Shown in pieces: positions 26,601 through 33,120 of a stretch of 33,192 nt of DNA. Within the stretch, counting starts at the first letter, position 1. Each line of letters opens with the position of its first letter. Source of the stretch: Planctomycetota bacterium (GTDB taxonomy: Bacteria > Planctomycetota > Phycisphaerae > Sedimentisphaerales > Anaerohalosphaeraceae). Under the pieces are notes generated by a model. That model was not told the origin of the DNA, searched no databases, and saw only the letters and a list, made by a program, of their open reading frames with translations. The position numbers and the translations under genes were made by a program. The stretch spans positions 1-33,192 of the forward strand of contig DAOVVQ010000003.1 in assembly GCA_030637065.1 (NCBI GenBank), written 5' to 3'.

Positions 26601-26713
26601 GCGGCGGTGGTTGGTACCTCAAGGCGTACGACTGCCGGGTTGCGGACCGCTACTACTACTACCCCGACGATCGGTACGCCGTCCGCGGGTTTCGTATTGT
26701 CCTGGACTTTTAG
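23654..26713 (+). CDS. Secreted beta-helix / dockerin-like / SUMF1 (FGE-sulfatase fold) protein; candidate DGR target
   Basis: A 1019-residue exported protein of unknown role, probably on the surface. Order of parts: signal peptide (1-18); a VIFVDASAGGAGDGSSWADA segment typical of planctomycete beta-helix proteins; eleven ~26-residue repeats (GGGMYN..SSPTV..C.FTGNSA, about 176-465); a DPLF...GSPCIDVGDN/DMGAYE closing segment; an Ig-like module; a dockerin-like pair (DLNNDCKADMPDLG and YDFNDLTILADDWL); and a C-terminal SUMF1-type domain from about 735 (MVFIPSGEFLMGD, WEYAARGG, LYDMTGNVWEWCSDWYDG, VIRGGGW). The cysteine pair of true formylglycine-generating enzymes is not present in the last motif, so the domain is more likely a binding module. 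AGGAG at 23641-23645 is 8 nt before the chosen ATG. The 3' end resembles a hypervariable region. Confidence 0.88.
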   Translation: MHRFVLLSIIALASVCNADVIFVDASAGGAGDGSSWADAYVEFQDALDDPNIAYGWEIWVAAGTYKPDPNGLADPREATFQMVNGVGIYGGFPTGGNMFANRDPNQYETILSGDLSGNDNPATPVEDLRYDPNRIDNCYHVFYHPDSLALEPNAILDGFTVTGGHAATGYDEHSYGGGMYNSYSSPTVSNCTFTANYSSHGGGMHNLDSSSPTVSNCIFTTNGSRDGGGMYNKNYSSPTVTGCTFTGNFGWGGGGMLNYYLSSPTVSECIFAGNSTEAYGGGMYNRESSSPTVIGCIFTGNSAAVGGGMENYKSSSPTVISCIFTGNSADSSGGGMDNGDSSNPKVISCTFTGNSAGMSGGGMSNTQCSSTVSNCTFTGNSAGEKGGGMRNYESNPTVTGCTFSGNSAGYGGGMNNNINVRISPIVTGCTFTGNRANDGGGMYNFGNSDPTVINCILWGNTASSNGNEIYNSSYYATSTISYSDIAGSLLGGTWDASLGTDGGGNIDTDPLFVDADGLDGIAGTEDDNLRLLAGSPCIDVGDNTAVPADTADLDDDGDTAEAAPFDLDGNARIMNGTVDMGAYENHPIHLLNPDGIEVMMAGTVYDITWQAVDNIENVSLEYSDADGLAWAVIDPNTPNDGEYNWTVPDVTSEKCLVRVSDAIDPNVFDVSDDVFTIYVCQFDSPADLNNDCKADMPDLGIMSVGWSGVYDFNDLTILADDWLRNGNPFDSDFTEVYEGMVFIPSGEFLMGDHFSEGYIEELPVHAVYLDSFYMSRYEVTNRQYCDYLNSAYPAQIKVVSGRVYASTDTGNLYPYCDTSTTSTYSQIDFSAPDFSVRTKPEIGGRDMSNDPMVEVSWYGAVAYCDYYGYRLPTEAGWEYAARGGEHSPYYRHPWGDSIDGSKANYWSSGDPYETGGRPFTTPVGYYDGSQIPAGSDMANGYGLYDMTGNVWEWCSDWYDGNYYNVSPYDNPQGPASGLGRVIRGGGWYLKAYDCRVADRYYYYPDDRYAVRGFRIVLDF
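24178..25044 (+). repeat. Eleven in-frame tandem repeats of ~78 bp (beta-helix coils)
   Basis: Each unit encodes about 26 residues with GGGM-x-N, S-x-P-T-V and C-x-F-T-G-N-S at fixed distances. Most units share GGCGGCGGGATG and TTCACCGGCAACTC at nucleotide level, so units may have been copied or exchanged recently. Confidence 0.85.
26612..26713 (+). other. Candidate DGR variable region at the 3' end of the SUMF1 domain
   Basis: After the Trp codon at 26612 the codons are TAC CTC AAG GCG TAC GAC, TGC CGG GTT GCG GAC CGC, TAC TAC TAC TAC CCC GAC, and GAT CGG TAC GCC GTC CGC, then GGG TTT CGT. The layout W-xxx-A-xx-CR-xAxR-xxxx-PxxR-xxx-x-GFR is that of the ligand face of C-lectin/SUMF1-fold DGR targets, in which x codons are AAC/AAT in the template. 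Here every x codon except AAG ends in C or T and is reachable from AAC/AAT by changes at A alone. Template and reverse transcriptase are not in the window. Confidence 0.5.
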
Positions 26714-26995
26714 CGGTTTGCCCTTTGCTCTTTTACCCTTTGCATCCGAGCGAAGCGGGGGCATAGGTTTCGTGTTGTGCTGAAATAGTGTTTTTGTACT
26801 GAGGGCGGGTTGGGCAAACGCTGCTAAGTACATCACAGAATCTCACAGAACCCCTCTCGCGGCCTTACGGCCCCCGCCAGCTTCCAGCGAGGATATCAAC
26901 GTCATCGGGGCCGACCGATTCGTTCTCTTTTAGCGGGCTGGGTTGGTTCTGGTTTTTTTCTTTCATGTTTTGGTGGTTGTGTTATTATTGCAGCT
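26714..26995. other. Intergenic region with a relic SUMF1 tail (26762-26788)
   Basis: No gene is seen. 26762-26788 reads H-R-F-R-V-V-L-K-stop and matches the end of the upstream gene (GGTTTCGTATTGTCCTG against GGTTTCGTGTTGTGCTG). The rest is unremarkable except a G/T-rich stretch with T-runs at about 26930-26985. Confidence 0.5.
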
Positions 26996-27047
26996 ATGAT
27001 TAGAATGGTTCCAGGAACAATCTTTTGTCTGGCGATGTGTTGCGTGC

Positions 27048-27980
27048 GTGCTGGCTGGCTGCGCTTCTGATGGGCCTGTTGACCCGGCCCAGTTATATTC
27101 CAGTACCAGGATCGCGTCGGTTGAGGTTGTTGTTGGGGGGCGTATTTCGGGGTCGGGCTGGTTCGCCGACCGCAAGGGCACTGTTGTTACCGCCGCTCAT
27201 GTGATCGGGGCCAGCAGGGAGGGTATCGAGATATTGCAGGCCGACGGTCAGCGGCGTCCTGTGAGGGTTGTCGCCGTCGATTGGGGGCATGATCTGGCGT
27301 TGCTGCATGACGCTGAGGCCAATTCTAAGTATCCATTCCTGAAGATATCCGATGAGATGCCCTCGCCGGCTCAGCCGGTATACTTTTACGGGCTGGCACT
27401 CTATCACCACAATATCATTATCAAGGGCACGGTGGCCCGCGAGCGGCCTACGTTTAACTATTTTGGCGATCGCAATATGGTTATGCGTGCCTATCACGTT
27501 GCTGCGCCGTCGCCGTCGGGGACCTCCGGGGGGCCGTGGCTCGACGACAGGGGCCGGGTTGTCGGGGGTCAATCCGGATTCATGACGCACAACGGTGCCG
27601 GGGCTGGTATCGCTATCGTTACTCCGCCGGATGCTATTTCGCATCTGGTTAAGACGCGGCGGAGCGTATTTACGCCGACGATGGGGTGCGGGTTCGAGGA
27701 GCTGTGGACCCAGCCGAGAGGATTTATCAAACGCTTTGCCAAGGGGACCGAGGGTATCGTGACGGTCCCGATCCACGAAGGCGGGCCTGCCCAGGCGGCG
27801 GGGCTGACTAAGGAGTCGCTGATCGTAGCGATAGACGGCGAGAATGTTCGCCTCAGAGAAGACTTTCATGAGACCATTTTGAGCCATAAACCCGGCGATG
27901 AGGTGGTCCTGAGCATTATCGAGCCCGACAGCAAAACACCGCATGAGGTCAGGCTGCGGCTTGGGCAGTTGAGTATGTGA
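27048..27980 (+). CDS. Trypsin-like serine protease with PDZ domain (HtrA-like), lipoprotein leader apparently out of frame
   Basis: A periplasmic-type S1C protease of 310 residues as drawn. The catalytic triad is visible: H51 in VTAAHVIG, D82 in WGHDLALLHD, and S160 in PSGTSGGPWLD. A PDZ domain follows at about 230-305 (GIVTVPIHEGGPAQAAGLTKESLIVAIDG). The frame begins LAGCASDG, the typical end of a lipobox, but its only start is a GTG at 27048 with no ribosome binding site. A leader MIRMVPGTIFCLAMCC begins at ATG 26996 in another frame; removing one 4-bp GCGT or GCTG unit (27042-27062) joins both into a normal lipoprotein precursor. Either the gene is frameshifted (possibly reversibly) or the sequence has an error here. 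Confidence 0.82.
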   Translation: MLAGCASDGPVDPAQLYSSTRIASVEVVVGGRISGSGWFADRKGTVVTAAHVIGASREGIEILQADGQRRPVRVVAVDWGHDLALLHDAEANSKYPFLKISDEMPSPAQPVYFYGLALYHHNIIIKGTVARERPTFNYFGDRNMVMRAYHVAAPSPSGTSGGPWLDDRGRVVGGQSGFMTHNGAGAGIAIVTPPDAISHLVKTRRSVFTPTMGCGFEELWTQPRGFIKRFAKGTEGIVTVPIHEGGPAQAAGLTKESLIVAIDGENVRLREDFHETILSHKPGDEVVLSIIEPDSKTPHEVRLRLGQLSM

Positions 27981-28023
27981 AAGCAGGCGGCAGGGCAACT
28001 TGTTGACCATGCTGCGGGGCTGG

Positions 28024-28105
28024 CAAAAATCAAAGATTAAGAATCAAAATGTAAAACGACAAATCAAATTTCAAAATGTGTTGTCAGCCCGCACCGGGCT
28101 TGACA
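28024..28105 (+). repeat. AT-rich dispersed repeat ending in a hairpin, copy 2
   Basis: Second copy of the block at 22021-22102: AAAATCAAAGATTA, then GTAAAACGACAAATC and TTCAAAATGTGTTG, then AGCCC-GCACC-GGGCTTGACA. It starts 44 nt after the protease gene. Here 32 bp separate it from hairpin repeat copy C, whereas in copy 1 the two abut. Confidence 0.7.
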
Positions 28106-28137
28106 GGATGGAATTTTTTTTGTTGTTCCTATCGGCA

Positions 28138-28180
28138 GCAACCATCCACCTCGGCGGTGCCTCGGTGGCTGCCACCCGTC
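28138..28180 (+). repeat. Dispersed 43-bp hairpin repeat, copy C
   Basis: Matches copy A over its full length (GCAACCATCCACCTCGG to GGTGGCTGCCACCCGT). It is immediately followed by the inverted 8-bp array. Confidence 0.8.
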
Positions 28181-28185
28181 GGGAC

Positions 28186-28249
28186 AGAGATTCTCTAATT
28201 CTTTGCTTCTTTAATTCTCTGCTTCTCTGCTTCTCTAATTCTCTAATTC
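28186..28249 (-). repeat. Degenerate 8-bp tandem array, copy 2 (8 units)
   Basis: On the minus strand the units are gaattaga, gaattaga, gaagcaga, gaagcaga, gaattaaa, gaagcaaa, gaattaga, gaatctct. The first unit contains the TAG stop codon (28245-28243) of the PQQ-repeat gene, so the array begins inside the gene end. Confidence 0.8.
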
Positions 28250-31200
28250 TTTTCTCCGTACCAGCATTCGATGCTTCCGTCCTCGCTGGAGATGTACAGC
28301 CTGCCGTAGGCGGCGGACATCCCGTCCCATGCGGGCAGCTTTTCCAGCTTATACTCGGCCAGTTTGGATCCATCCGCGGCTGAGGCGGCCCATAGCACTC
28401 CGCCGTATCGGCCTTCGTAGGTGGCCTCGTAATTGCCGGGTTTGAAGATCAGCGGCGCTCCGGCAATGAAGATCGTATCGCCGGCCAGCGTCATTGCCTT
28501 GCCGGTCAACTGAATATTGCTCTTCCATTTGCTCGACCATTTGTCCGCTGACCTGGTCTTGGCCAACAGTCCGTAGCCGTCCCTTCGCGGGTCGAAATAG
28601 GATGCGCCGCGGTTTACCTGCAGGCCATATACCGAATAGTAGTCCGTCCCGTCGGAGACCAGAATATCGCCGGTAGGATAATCCGTATCCGCAGTGGTCC
28701 ACGTTTTGCGGTGGTTAAACTGCTCCTGAAAGATACTGTATTCGCGATGATTGCGATTCGATTCGAGCATCCCAGCCGAGGACAGCAGATGCTTTCCGGG
28801 CACCGCGTCGGTCAGGTCCATGTTGAAGGCCAGTTGCCGGACATAGAGAGTGTCCCCTTCACAGCTCATGACATCGGCGGTGGTCCCCTTAATAACTTCC
28901 GTATCCGACCGGTCGCCCTTCTCGACGAACGCCGGGAAGCCGTCGGGGCCGTGGGGGCCGTAGAACTGCCGCTCGTGAATGATCTCGCCGGTGACGGGAT
29001 CGAGGCCATAGACGAAAAGGCCGCTGTCGAGATAGGTTGAACGACCGGCGCAAAAGTAGGCGGTGTCGTTCTTGACCAGTATGCTGCCGTGAACGGGCCA
29101 TGCCGACTCGACCTGGTCGTAAACGCAGATCATTTTGTCCGGCAGGTCCCGGAAACGCCATGAAAGCATCCCATCGGAAGCACGCACACAGTACACCCAG
29201 CCGTCGCGGCTGCCAAATAGCAGCAGCCCTTTGTAGTAGGTCGGCGGCGAATCGATCCGCCCTCCGGCAACATATCGCCAAAGCTCTTTTCCGCTGGTAC
29301 CGTCCAGGGCGTAAAGGGTATGGGCATCGGTTTCGGCGACGAACACCTTGCCTTCGGCGATCACAGGCGCGCTGGCGGCGTTCTCGAAGCGGGCTTTCCA
29401 CAACCGCTTGAGCCCGGTGGCTGGCACGCTCTTTGCCGCTGACGAATAGCGGCGACCATCCTGGCGATAGGTCGGCCACGGAGCGTCCGAAGTCCTGCCG
29501 GAGTAGCCGTAGGCCGTGCTCTTCTCAAGGCGGACCGAACGTTTAACGTCCGCGGCCTTGCCCTGGGTAGGTAATACGTCCTCGTCGGTGTAGTAGACAT
29601 TGAAGTTGTGCAGGGCGACGGGCAGGTGGCACTGGCAGGAGTACGGCCCAAGATACATCAGCCCGTTGCAGGGCAGAACGCCCATGCTGCACGTCGCTCG
29701 CGTGAAGGGATTGGGATACTCGGTGTCGCTTGCCAGGTCCAGGCAGTCCGGCCCACCGGTCTTGCTGTTGATAAAAAAGCGTTCGGTGATAAAATTGCGG
29801 AAACAGCGATCGTGCCCCATCGGCTTGGAGAGCCTCTGGGCGATCGTCTTGATCTCGTCGCCCGTTTTCAAGTCGTAGCTGGTGGGCGTGCCGCTGGCAC
29901 CGCACATCCACAAGGCGCCTGCGGCTATCATTATATCGGTCTCAGCCTGGTAACCCTTGCGAGCCTTGATGGCCTTGCCCCAATAATCGCTGCCATCGGC
30001 CAACGAATAGGCATACAGGTCCTTACCTTCCTCGGAATAAACCGCATCATCGCTAAGCACGAGGGTATTAGGCATACTGCCGGTTCCGTGAGCGATCTTT
30101 TTTTCAACCGCCCAGTTCTTTCTACCCGTCCGCGCATTTAAGCAGAACACCCCGCCAGCGCTCTGATAAACCAGCTTGTCGCCCTTGAGCGCCATCGTAC
30201 AGCCGACATAATCGGCGATCTCTCCGGTCCGCCAGGCCTCTTTGCCCGTCTCGGCGTCGATAGCGACGATGATGCAGGTGGGATTCTCGGCGTTGCGCGT
30301 TCGCGGATTATAAGCCGACGACGGGAAGCCGTATCCATTGAAAAGCGTATCGGGAGCTGCTTTAACTTCAGCTTCAGCCTGGGCCTTCTTCTTGCCTTTC
30401 TTTTTCGGCTCAGCTTCCGAATCTTTGCCGTAGGCGTTAAAGAACATGCGGTCGCCGATAACAAGATAGAGCAGTCCATCGTGCCAGACGAATTCCTGAG
30501 TGCCCTGAGTCCCTTTATATTGCCTGACGGTTTTTCCGGTCGCCGCATCCAGAGCCGTTACCGGCGCCTTTAGCCCCGGCGTGCAGTACACCGTATCGCC
30601 AATGGCCACCAGCCGCCGCTTCATCTGGGCGTGGAACTGCTTGATATGGACCGTGATCTGCTCCCAGTCGGGGTAGTCCAGCGTCCAAAGCACCACACCG
30701 TTAAAGGCGTTGCGGGCGAACAGCTTCCATTTAGCAGGCAGGAACTGGTTCTCGGCTGTAGTAGTGTCCTCGATAGTGAACAGACGTCCGCGAGAAGAAA
30801 CCATCCCAGCCATCGTCGCCGCTCCCATGTGCGAACGGGTCCAGGCCGGGCCGGAGATCCACTGGACATGACGAGGCGGCCCGACCACCGTATCCTGCGC
30901 AACGCAGTTATTATCCGCCCCGTGCAGATATTGCGGCCACTCGTCCATTTCCTTCGGATACGGTTTGGTTATCTTCCTGCCGCTGACAATTGCAGTGCCG
31001 TACGGCGCAAGTACCCTTAGCATCTCAGGATCCGAAACACGGCACCCGGAACCGGCAACCACCAGGTTCACCAGATTGTCGATATACGGCAGGTGTCGCC
31101 CGTCAAAAACGGCTGCTGAGACCTTGCCGTAACACCCGGCGGTGCGGATCTTTTTGCGAAGGCGGGAAACCTCAGCCTTGGAGGTTTCCAGACATTGGAA

Positions 31201-31356
31201 AATGCAGCCGGGTTTTTCCCAATCATCTGAAACGCTTTCGAGCGCCTTAGCGCCGATGCAGACAACCAAACCGCCTTCGACATTAACGGCCCCTGCGTTT
31301 GCAACCGCACACCACATAACCAATATGCCCGTAAAAAGGGCGATCTTTGCCTTCAT
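28243..31356 (-). CDS. Exported PQQ-repeat beta-propeller protein with N-terminal methyltransferase-like segment
   Basis: A 1037-residue secreted or periplasmic protein. Signal peptide at 1-21 (FTGILVMWCAVANA). Residues about 28-125 look like a degenerate Rossmann/SAM-methyltransferase fold (GGLVVCIGA, then IFQCLETS and FDGRHLPYIDNLVNLVVAG). From about 140 on, PQQ-like propeller repeats follow, such as VTALDAATGKTVRQYKG, VAIDAETGKEAW, LYALDGTSGKELWRY and VYCVRASDGMLSWRF. A Lys/Glu/Ala-rich insert (EPKKKGKKKAQAEAEVK) lies near 315-335. Quinone cofactor binding is not assured; such propellers often serve as scaffolds. AGGAG at 31365-31369 is 8 nt before the ATG. The stop codon lies in an 8-bp repeat array. 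It has no operon partner. Confidence 0.85.
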   Translation of the reverse strand: MKAKIALFTGILVMWCAVANAGAVNVEGGLVVCIGAKALESVSDDWEKPGCIFQCLETSKAEVSRLRKKIRTAGCYGKVSAAVFDGRHLPYIDNLVNLVVAGSGCRVSDPEMLRVLAPYGTAIVSGRKITKPYPKEMDEWPQYLHGADNNCVAQDTVVGPPRHVQWISGPAWTRSHMGAATMAGMVSSRGRLFTIEDTTTAENQFLPAKWKLFARNAFNGVVLWTLDYPDWEQITVHIKQFHAQMKRRLVAIGDTVYCTPGLKAPVTALDAATGKTVRQYKGTQGTQEFVWHDGLLYLVIGDRMFFNAYGKDSEAEPKKKGKKKAQAEAEVKAAPDTLFNGYGFPSSAYNPRTRNAENPTCIIVAIDAETGKEAWRTGEIADYVGCTMALKGDKLVYQSAGGVFCLNARTGRKNWAVEKKIAHGTGSMPNTLVLSDDAVYSEEGKDLYAYSLADGSDYWGKAIKARKGYQAETDIMIAAGALWMCGASGTPTSYDLKTGDEIKTIAQRLSKPMGHDRCFRNFITERFFINSKTGGPDCLDLASDTEYPNPFTRATCSMGVLPCNGLMYLGPYSCQCHLPVALHNFNVYYTDEDVLPTQGKAADVKRSVRLEKSTAYGYSGRTSDAPWPTYRQDGRRYSSAAKSVPATGLKRLWKARFENAASAPVIAEGKVFVAETDAHTLYALDGTSGKELWRYVAGGRIDSPPTYYKGLLLFGSRDGWVYCVRASDGMLSWRFRDLPDKMICVYDQVESAWPVHGSILVKNDTAYFCAGRSTYLDSGLFVYGLDPVTGEIIHERQFYGPHGPDGFPAFVEKGDRSDTEVIKGTTADVMSCEGDTLYVRQLAFNMDLTDAVPGKHLLSSAGMLESNRNHREYSIFQEQFNHRKTWTTADTDYPTGDILVSDGTDYYSVYGLQVNRGASYFDPRRDGYGLLAKTRSADKWSSKWKSNIQLTGKAMTLAGDTIFIAGAPLIFKPGNYEATYEGRYGGVLWAASAADGSKLAEYKLEKLPAWDGMSAAYGRLYISSEDGSIECWYGEKN

Positions 31357-31816
31357 AATACATTCTCCTGTTACAAAAAATCGTTAAAGTAGCATGGCAG
31401 GGTGAGCTTTAGCCCACGCTGAAAATCTATCTCCGATCATCCGCCTCCGCGACCAGATCCGCCGGCCGGCATACGTTAATAAACGCCGCAGCCGACCACA
31501 ACTGTCATAAAAAACAAGCCAAACCGCATACCAAATACCCTTGCCAATAAAAAGAAAGTTCAAGAATCACAATAACCCTTCCGCCGGATACTATATACTG
31601 GATGCCGAATACTGTCCACTGCATATTGAGCGCGGCAAACAGAAATTGAGCGAAGCGAAATCCCGATCTATCGGGACCCCGATTCATCGGGACTGAATAC
31701 TATTCTCAACATTTGCTTTTCACCCGCGGTTGTGTTACTATTTGTGGTTCACATGCCCGCTGGGGCAAATGTAGCGTTTTTAATCGAATTTCAGGGCTAT
31801 TTGAAAGGACGGTCAG
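31357..31816. other. Intergenic region with REP doublet (31661-31692)
   Basis: No gene is seen in 460 bp. TCCCGAT-CT-ATCGGGA is followed directly by CCCCGAT-TC-ATCGGGA, two short hairpins in tandem. The stretch from about 31580 to 31640 is low-complexity AT-rich sequence with repeated ATACTG motifs. Confidence 0.6.
31713..31741 (+). promoter_or_regulatory. Possible promoter of the aldolase gene
   Basis: TTGCTT (31713-31718), 17-bp spacer, TACTAT (31736-31741). Both hexamers are only moderate matches; position about 70 nt before the start codon is suitable. Confidence 0.3.
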
Positions 31817-32884
31817 TTGGGTTTACTTCAAGAGATTACGGAGTTGTCACATGAGTTTGGAACGGTCGAATATGTACGCGGCGGCGGCGGTAACACCTCC
31901 GTCAAGGACGCTGAGACGCTCTGGGTAAAGCCCTCCGGCACCACGCTCTGCGGCCTGTCAGAAGGCGCCTTTGTCGCCATTGACCGCAAAAAGATCGGCG
32001 GCCTCTACGACGTCCAGTCGCCCAAGGACCCTTCCGAGCGAGAAGCCCTGGTCAAAGATGTAATGATGGGCTCGCGGCTGGAAGGGGCAGAGGGCCGGCC
32101 CAGCGTCGAGGCGCCTCTCCACAACTCGCTCAGCGCCAAATTCGTCGTCCACACCCATCCCGCGATAGTAAACGGCATGACCTGCGCCACAGACGGCAAG
32201 GCAGCCTGTCAGCGGCTCTTTCCCGATGCACTCTGGTTGGACTATATCGACCCCGGATACACCCTTTGCATGGTCGTTCGCAACGAGATCGAAAAGTTCA
32301 AGGCCGAAAAAGGCGTCGAGCCGGCGATGATCTTTTTGAAGAGCCACGGTGTCTTTGTGGCTGCGGACGATGCCGAGGGCATCCGGGCCAGTTATCACAC
32401 CATCATGAATACGCTGCGCGACGAGTACCGCAAGGCCAATATTTCAATGGAACTAACGGTAGGCCCCGACCCAGACGCAGCCGTCGCCGCTGAGGCGAAG
32501 GGATCCGTAACCAGCGCTCTTGACGGCATCGCCGAGGTCGACCTGAGCCTAAGCGGCGATTTCGAGGTCTACAAGGGCCCGATCTCGCCGGACCACATAG
32601 TCTACGCCTATTCGTTCCCGTTCGTCGCCACCCCCTCACCCGAGGCCATAAAGCAGTTCCAGCAGACCAACGGCTACTGGCCAAGGATCATCTCATTTAA
32701 CGGTCTCGTCTTCGGAGCAGGCGAAACCCGGCGAAAAGCCGACCTCGCCCTCGAAATGTCGCAGGATGGTGCATTAGTAACCCAGCTCGCCGAAGCGTTC
32801 GGAGGAATATGCTACCTGACAGACCGGGCCCGCAACTTCATAGAAAACTGGGAAGTAGAGGCCTACAGAAAAACCCAAATATAA
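31817..32884 (+). CDS. Class II aldolase/adducin family protein
   Basis: A 355-residue zinc-dependent sugar-phosphate aldolase or epimerase relative. The family motifs are present: GGGGNTSVK at 22-30, WVKPSGTTL at 36-44, a probable catalytic Glu in RPSVEAPLHN (E98), zinc ligands H112 and H114 in VVHTHPAIVNG, and LKSHGVFVA (H177). The N-terminal ~215 residues hold this domain; the remaining ~140 residues (FEVYKGPISPDHIVYAYSFP...) resemble the C-terminal part of the long class II aldolases that act on rhamnulose-like sugars, but no dehydrogenase domain follows. Substrate is unresolved; a rhamnose link to the GH78 enzyme 24 kb away is only a guess. The TTG start is supported by AAAGGA at 31804-31809, 7 nt upstream. 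Confidence 0.85.
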   Translation: MGLLQEITELSHEFGTVEYVRGGGGNTSVKDAETLWVKPSGTTLCGLSEGAFVAIDRKKIGGLYDVQSPKDPSEREALVKDVMMGSRLEGAEGRPSVEAPLHNSLSAKFVVHTHPAIVNGMTCATDGKAACQRLFPDALWLDYIDPGYTLCMVVRNEIEKFKAEKGVEPAMIFLKSHGVFVAADDAEGIRASYHTIMNTLRDEYRKANISMELTVGPDPDAAVAAEAKGSVTSALDGIAEVDLSLSGDFEVYKGPISPDHIVYAYSFPFVATPSPEAIKQFQQTNGYWPRIISFNGLVFGAGETRRKADLALEMSQDGALVTQLAEAFGGICYLTDRARNFIENWEVEAYRKTQI

Positions 32885-32892
32885 CTAAGAAA

Positions 32893-32932
32893 GAATTATA
32901 GAAGAATAGAATTAAAGAATTAGAGAATCTCT
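32893..32932 (+). repeat. Degenerate 8-bp tandem array, copy 3 (5 units)
   Basis: Units gaattata, gaagaata, gaattaaa, gaattaga, gaatctct, starting 8 nt after the aldolase stop codon and followed by GTGTCCCG. Confidence 0.8.
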
Positions 32933-32936
32933 GTGT

Positions 32937-32962
32937 CCCGTTCGACAGGCTCAGGGCAGGCT
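32937..32962. repeat. REP-like element
   Basis: CCGTTCGACAGGCTCAGGGC: a common dispersed intergenic sequence type whose translation gives the spurious peptide PEPVE. It appears inserted into the flank of the 8-bp array: at copy 1 the CTCTGTG of the array end runs on into TTTGTGGGTTCTGC, here the same flank (CTGTGGGCTCTGC) resumes after the element. Confidence 0.6.
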
Positions 32963-33007
32963 CTCTGTGGGCTCTGCCCGGCTGCGACTCGCTCCGCCGC
33001 GGCGAGC

Positions 33008-33050
33008 GACGGGTGGCAGCCACCGAGGCACCGCCGAGGTGGATGGTTGC
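33008..33050 (-). repeat. Dispersed 43-bp hairpin repeat, copy D (inverted)
   Basis: The reverse complement of copies A and C: GACGGGTGGCAGCCACCGAGG through GAGGTGGATGGTTGC. Confidence 0.8.
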
Positions 33051-33100
33051 ACACCTGACTAATACCAATTCCACTAAAAAAATGCGCGTCAGTCCGTAGG

Positions 33101-33120
33101 ATGGGTAACTTGTTACCCAT
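33101..33120. repeat. Perfect 20-bp inverted repeat
   Basis: ATGGGTAAC-TT-GTTACCCAT, a 9-bp stem with a 2-nt centre. It resembles a mobile or REP-type palindrome; no gene follows before the window edge. Confidence 0.6.

Noticed and set aside
27128..27137. Reading the protease as a complete lipoprotein from GTG 27048
   Set aside because: The resulting leader would be MLAGC only, too short for a signal peptide, and no ribosome binding site is present.
27093..28010. Open frame of 305 codons on the minus strand
   Set aside because: Antisense to the serine protease, whose triad and PDZ domain are clear.
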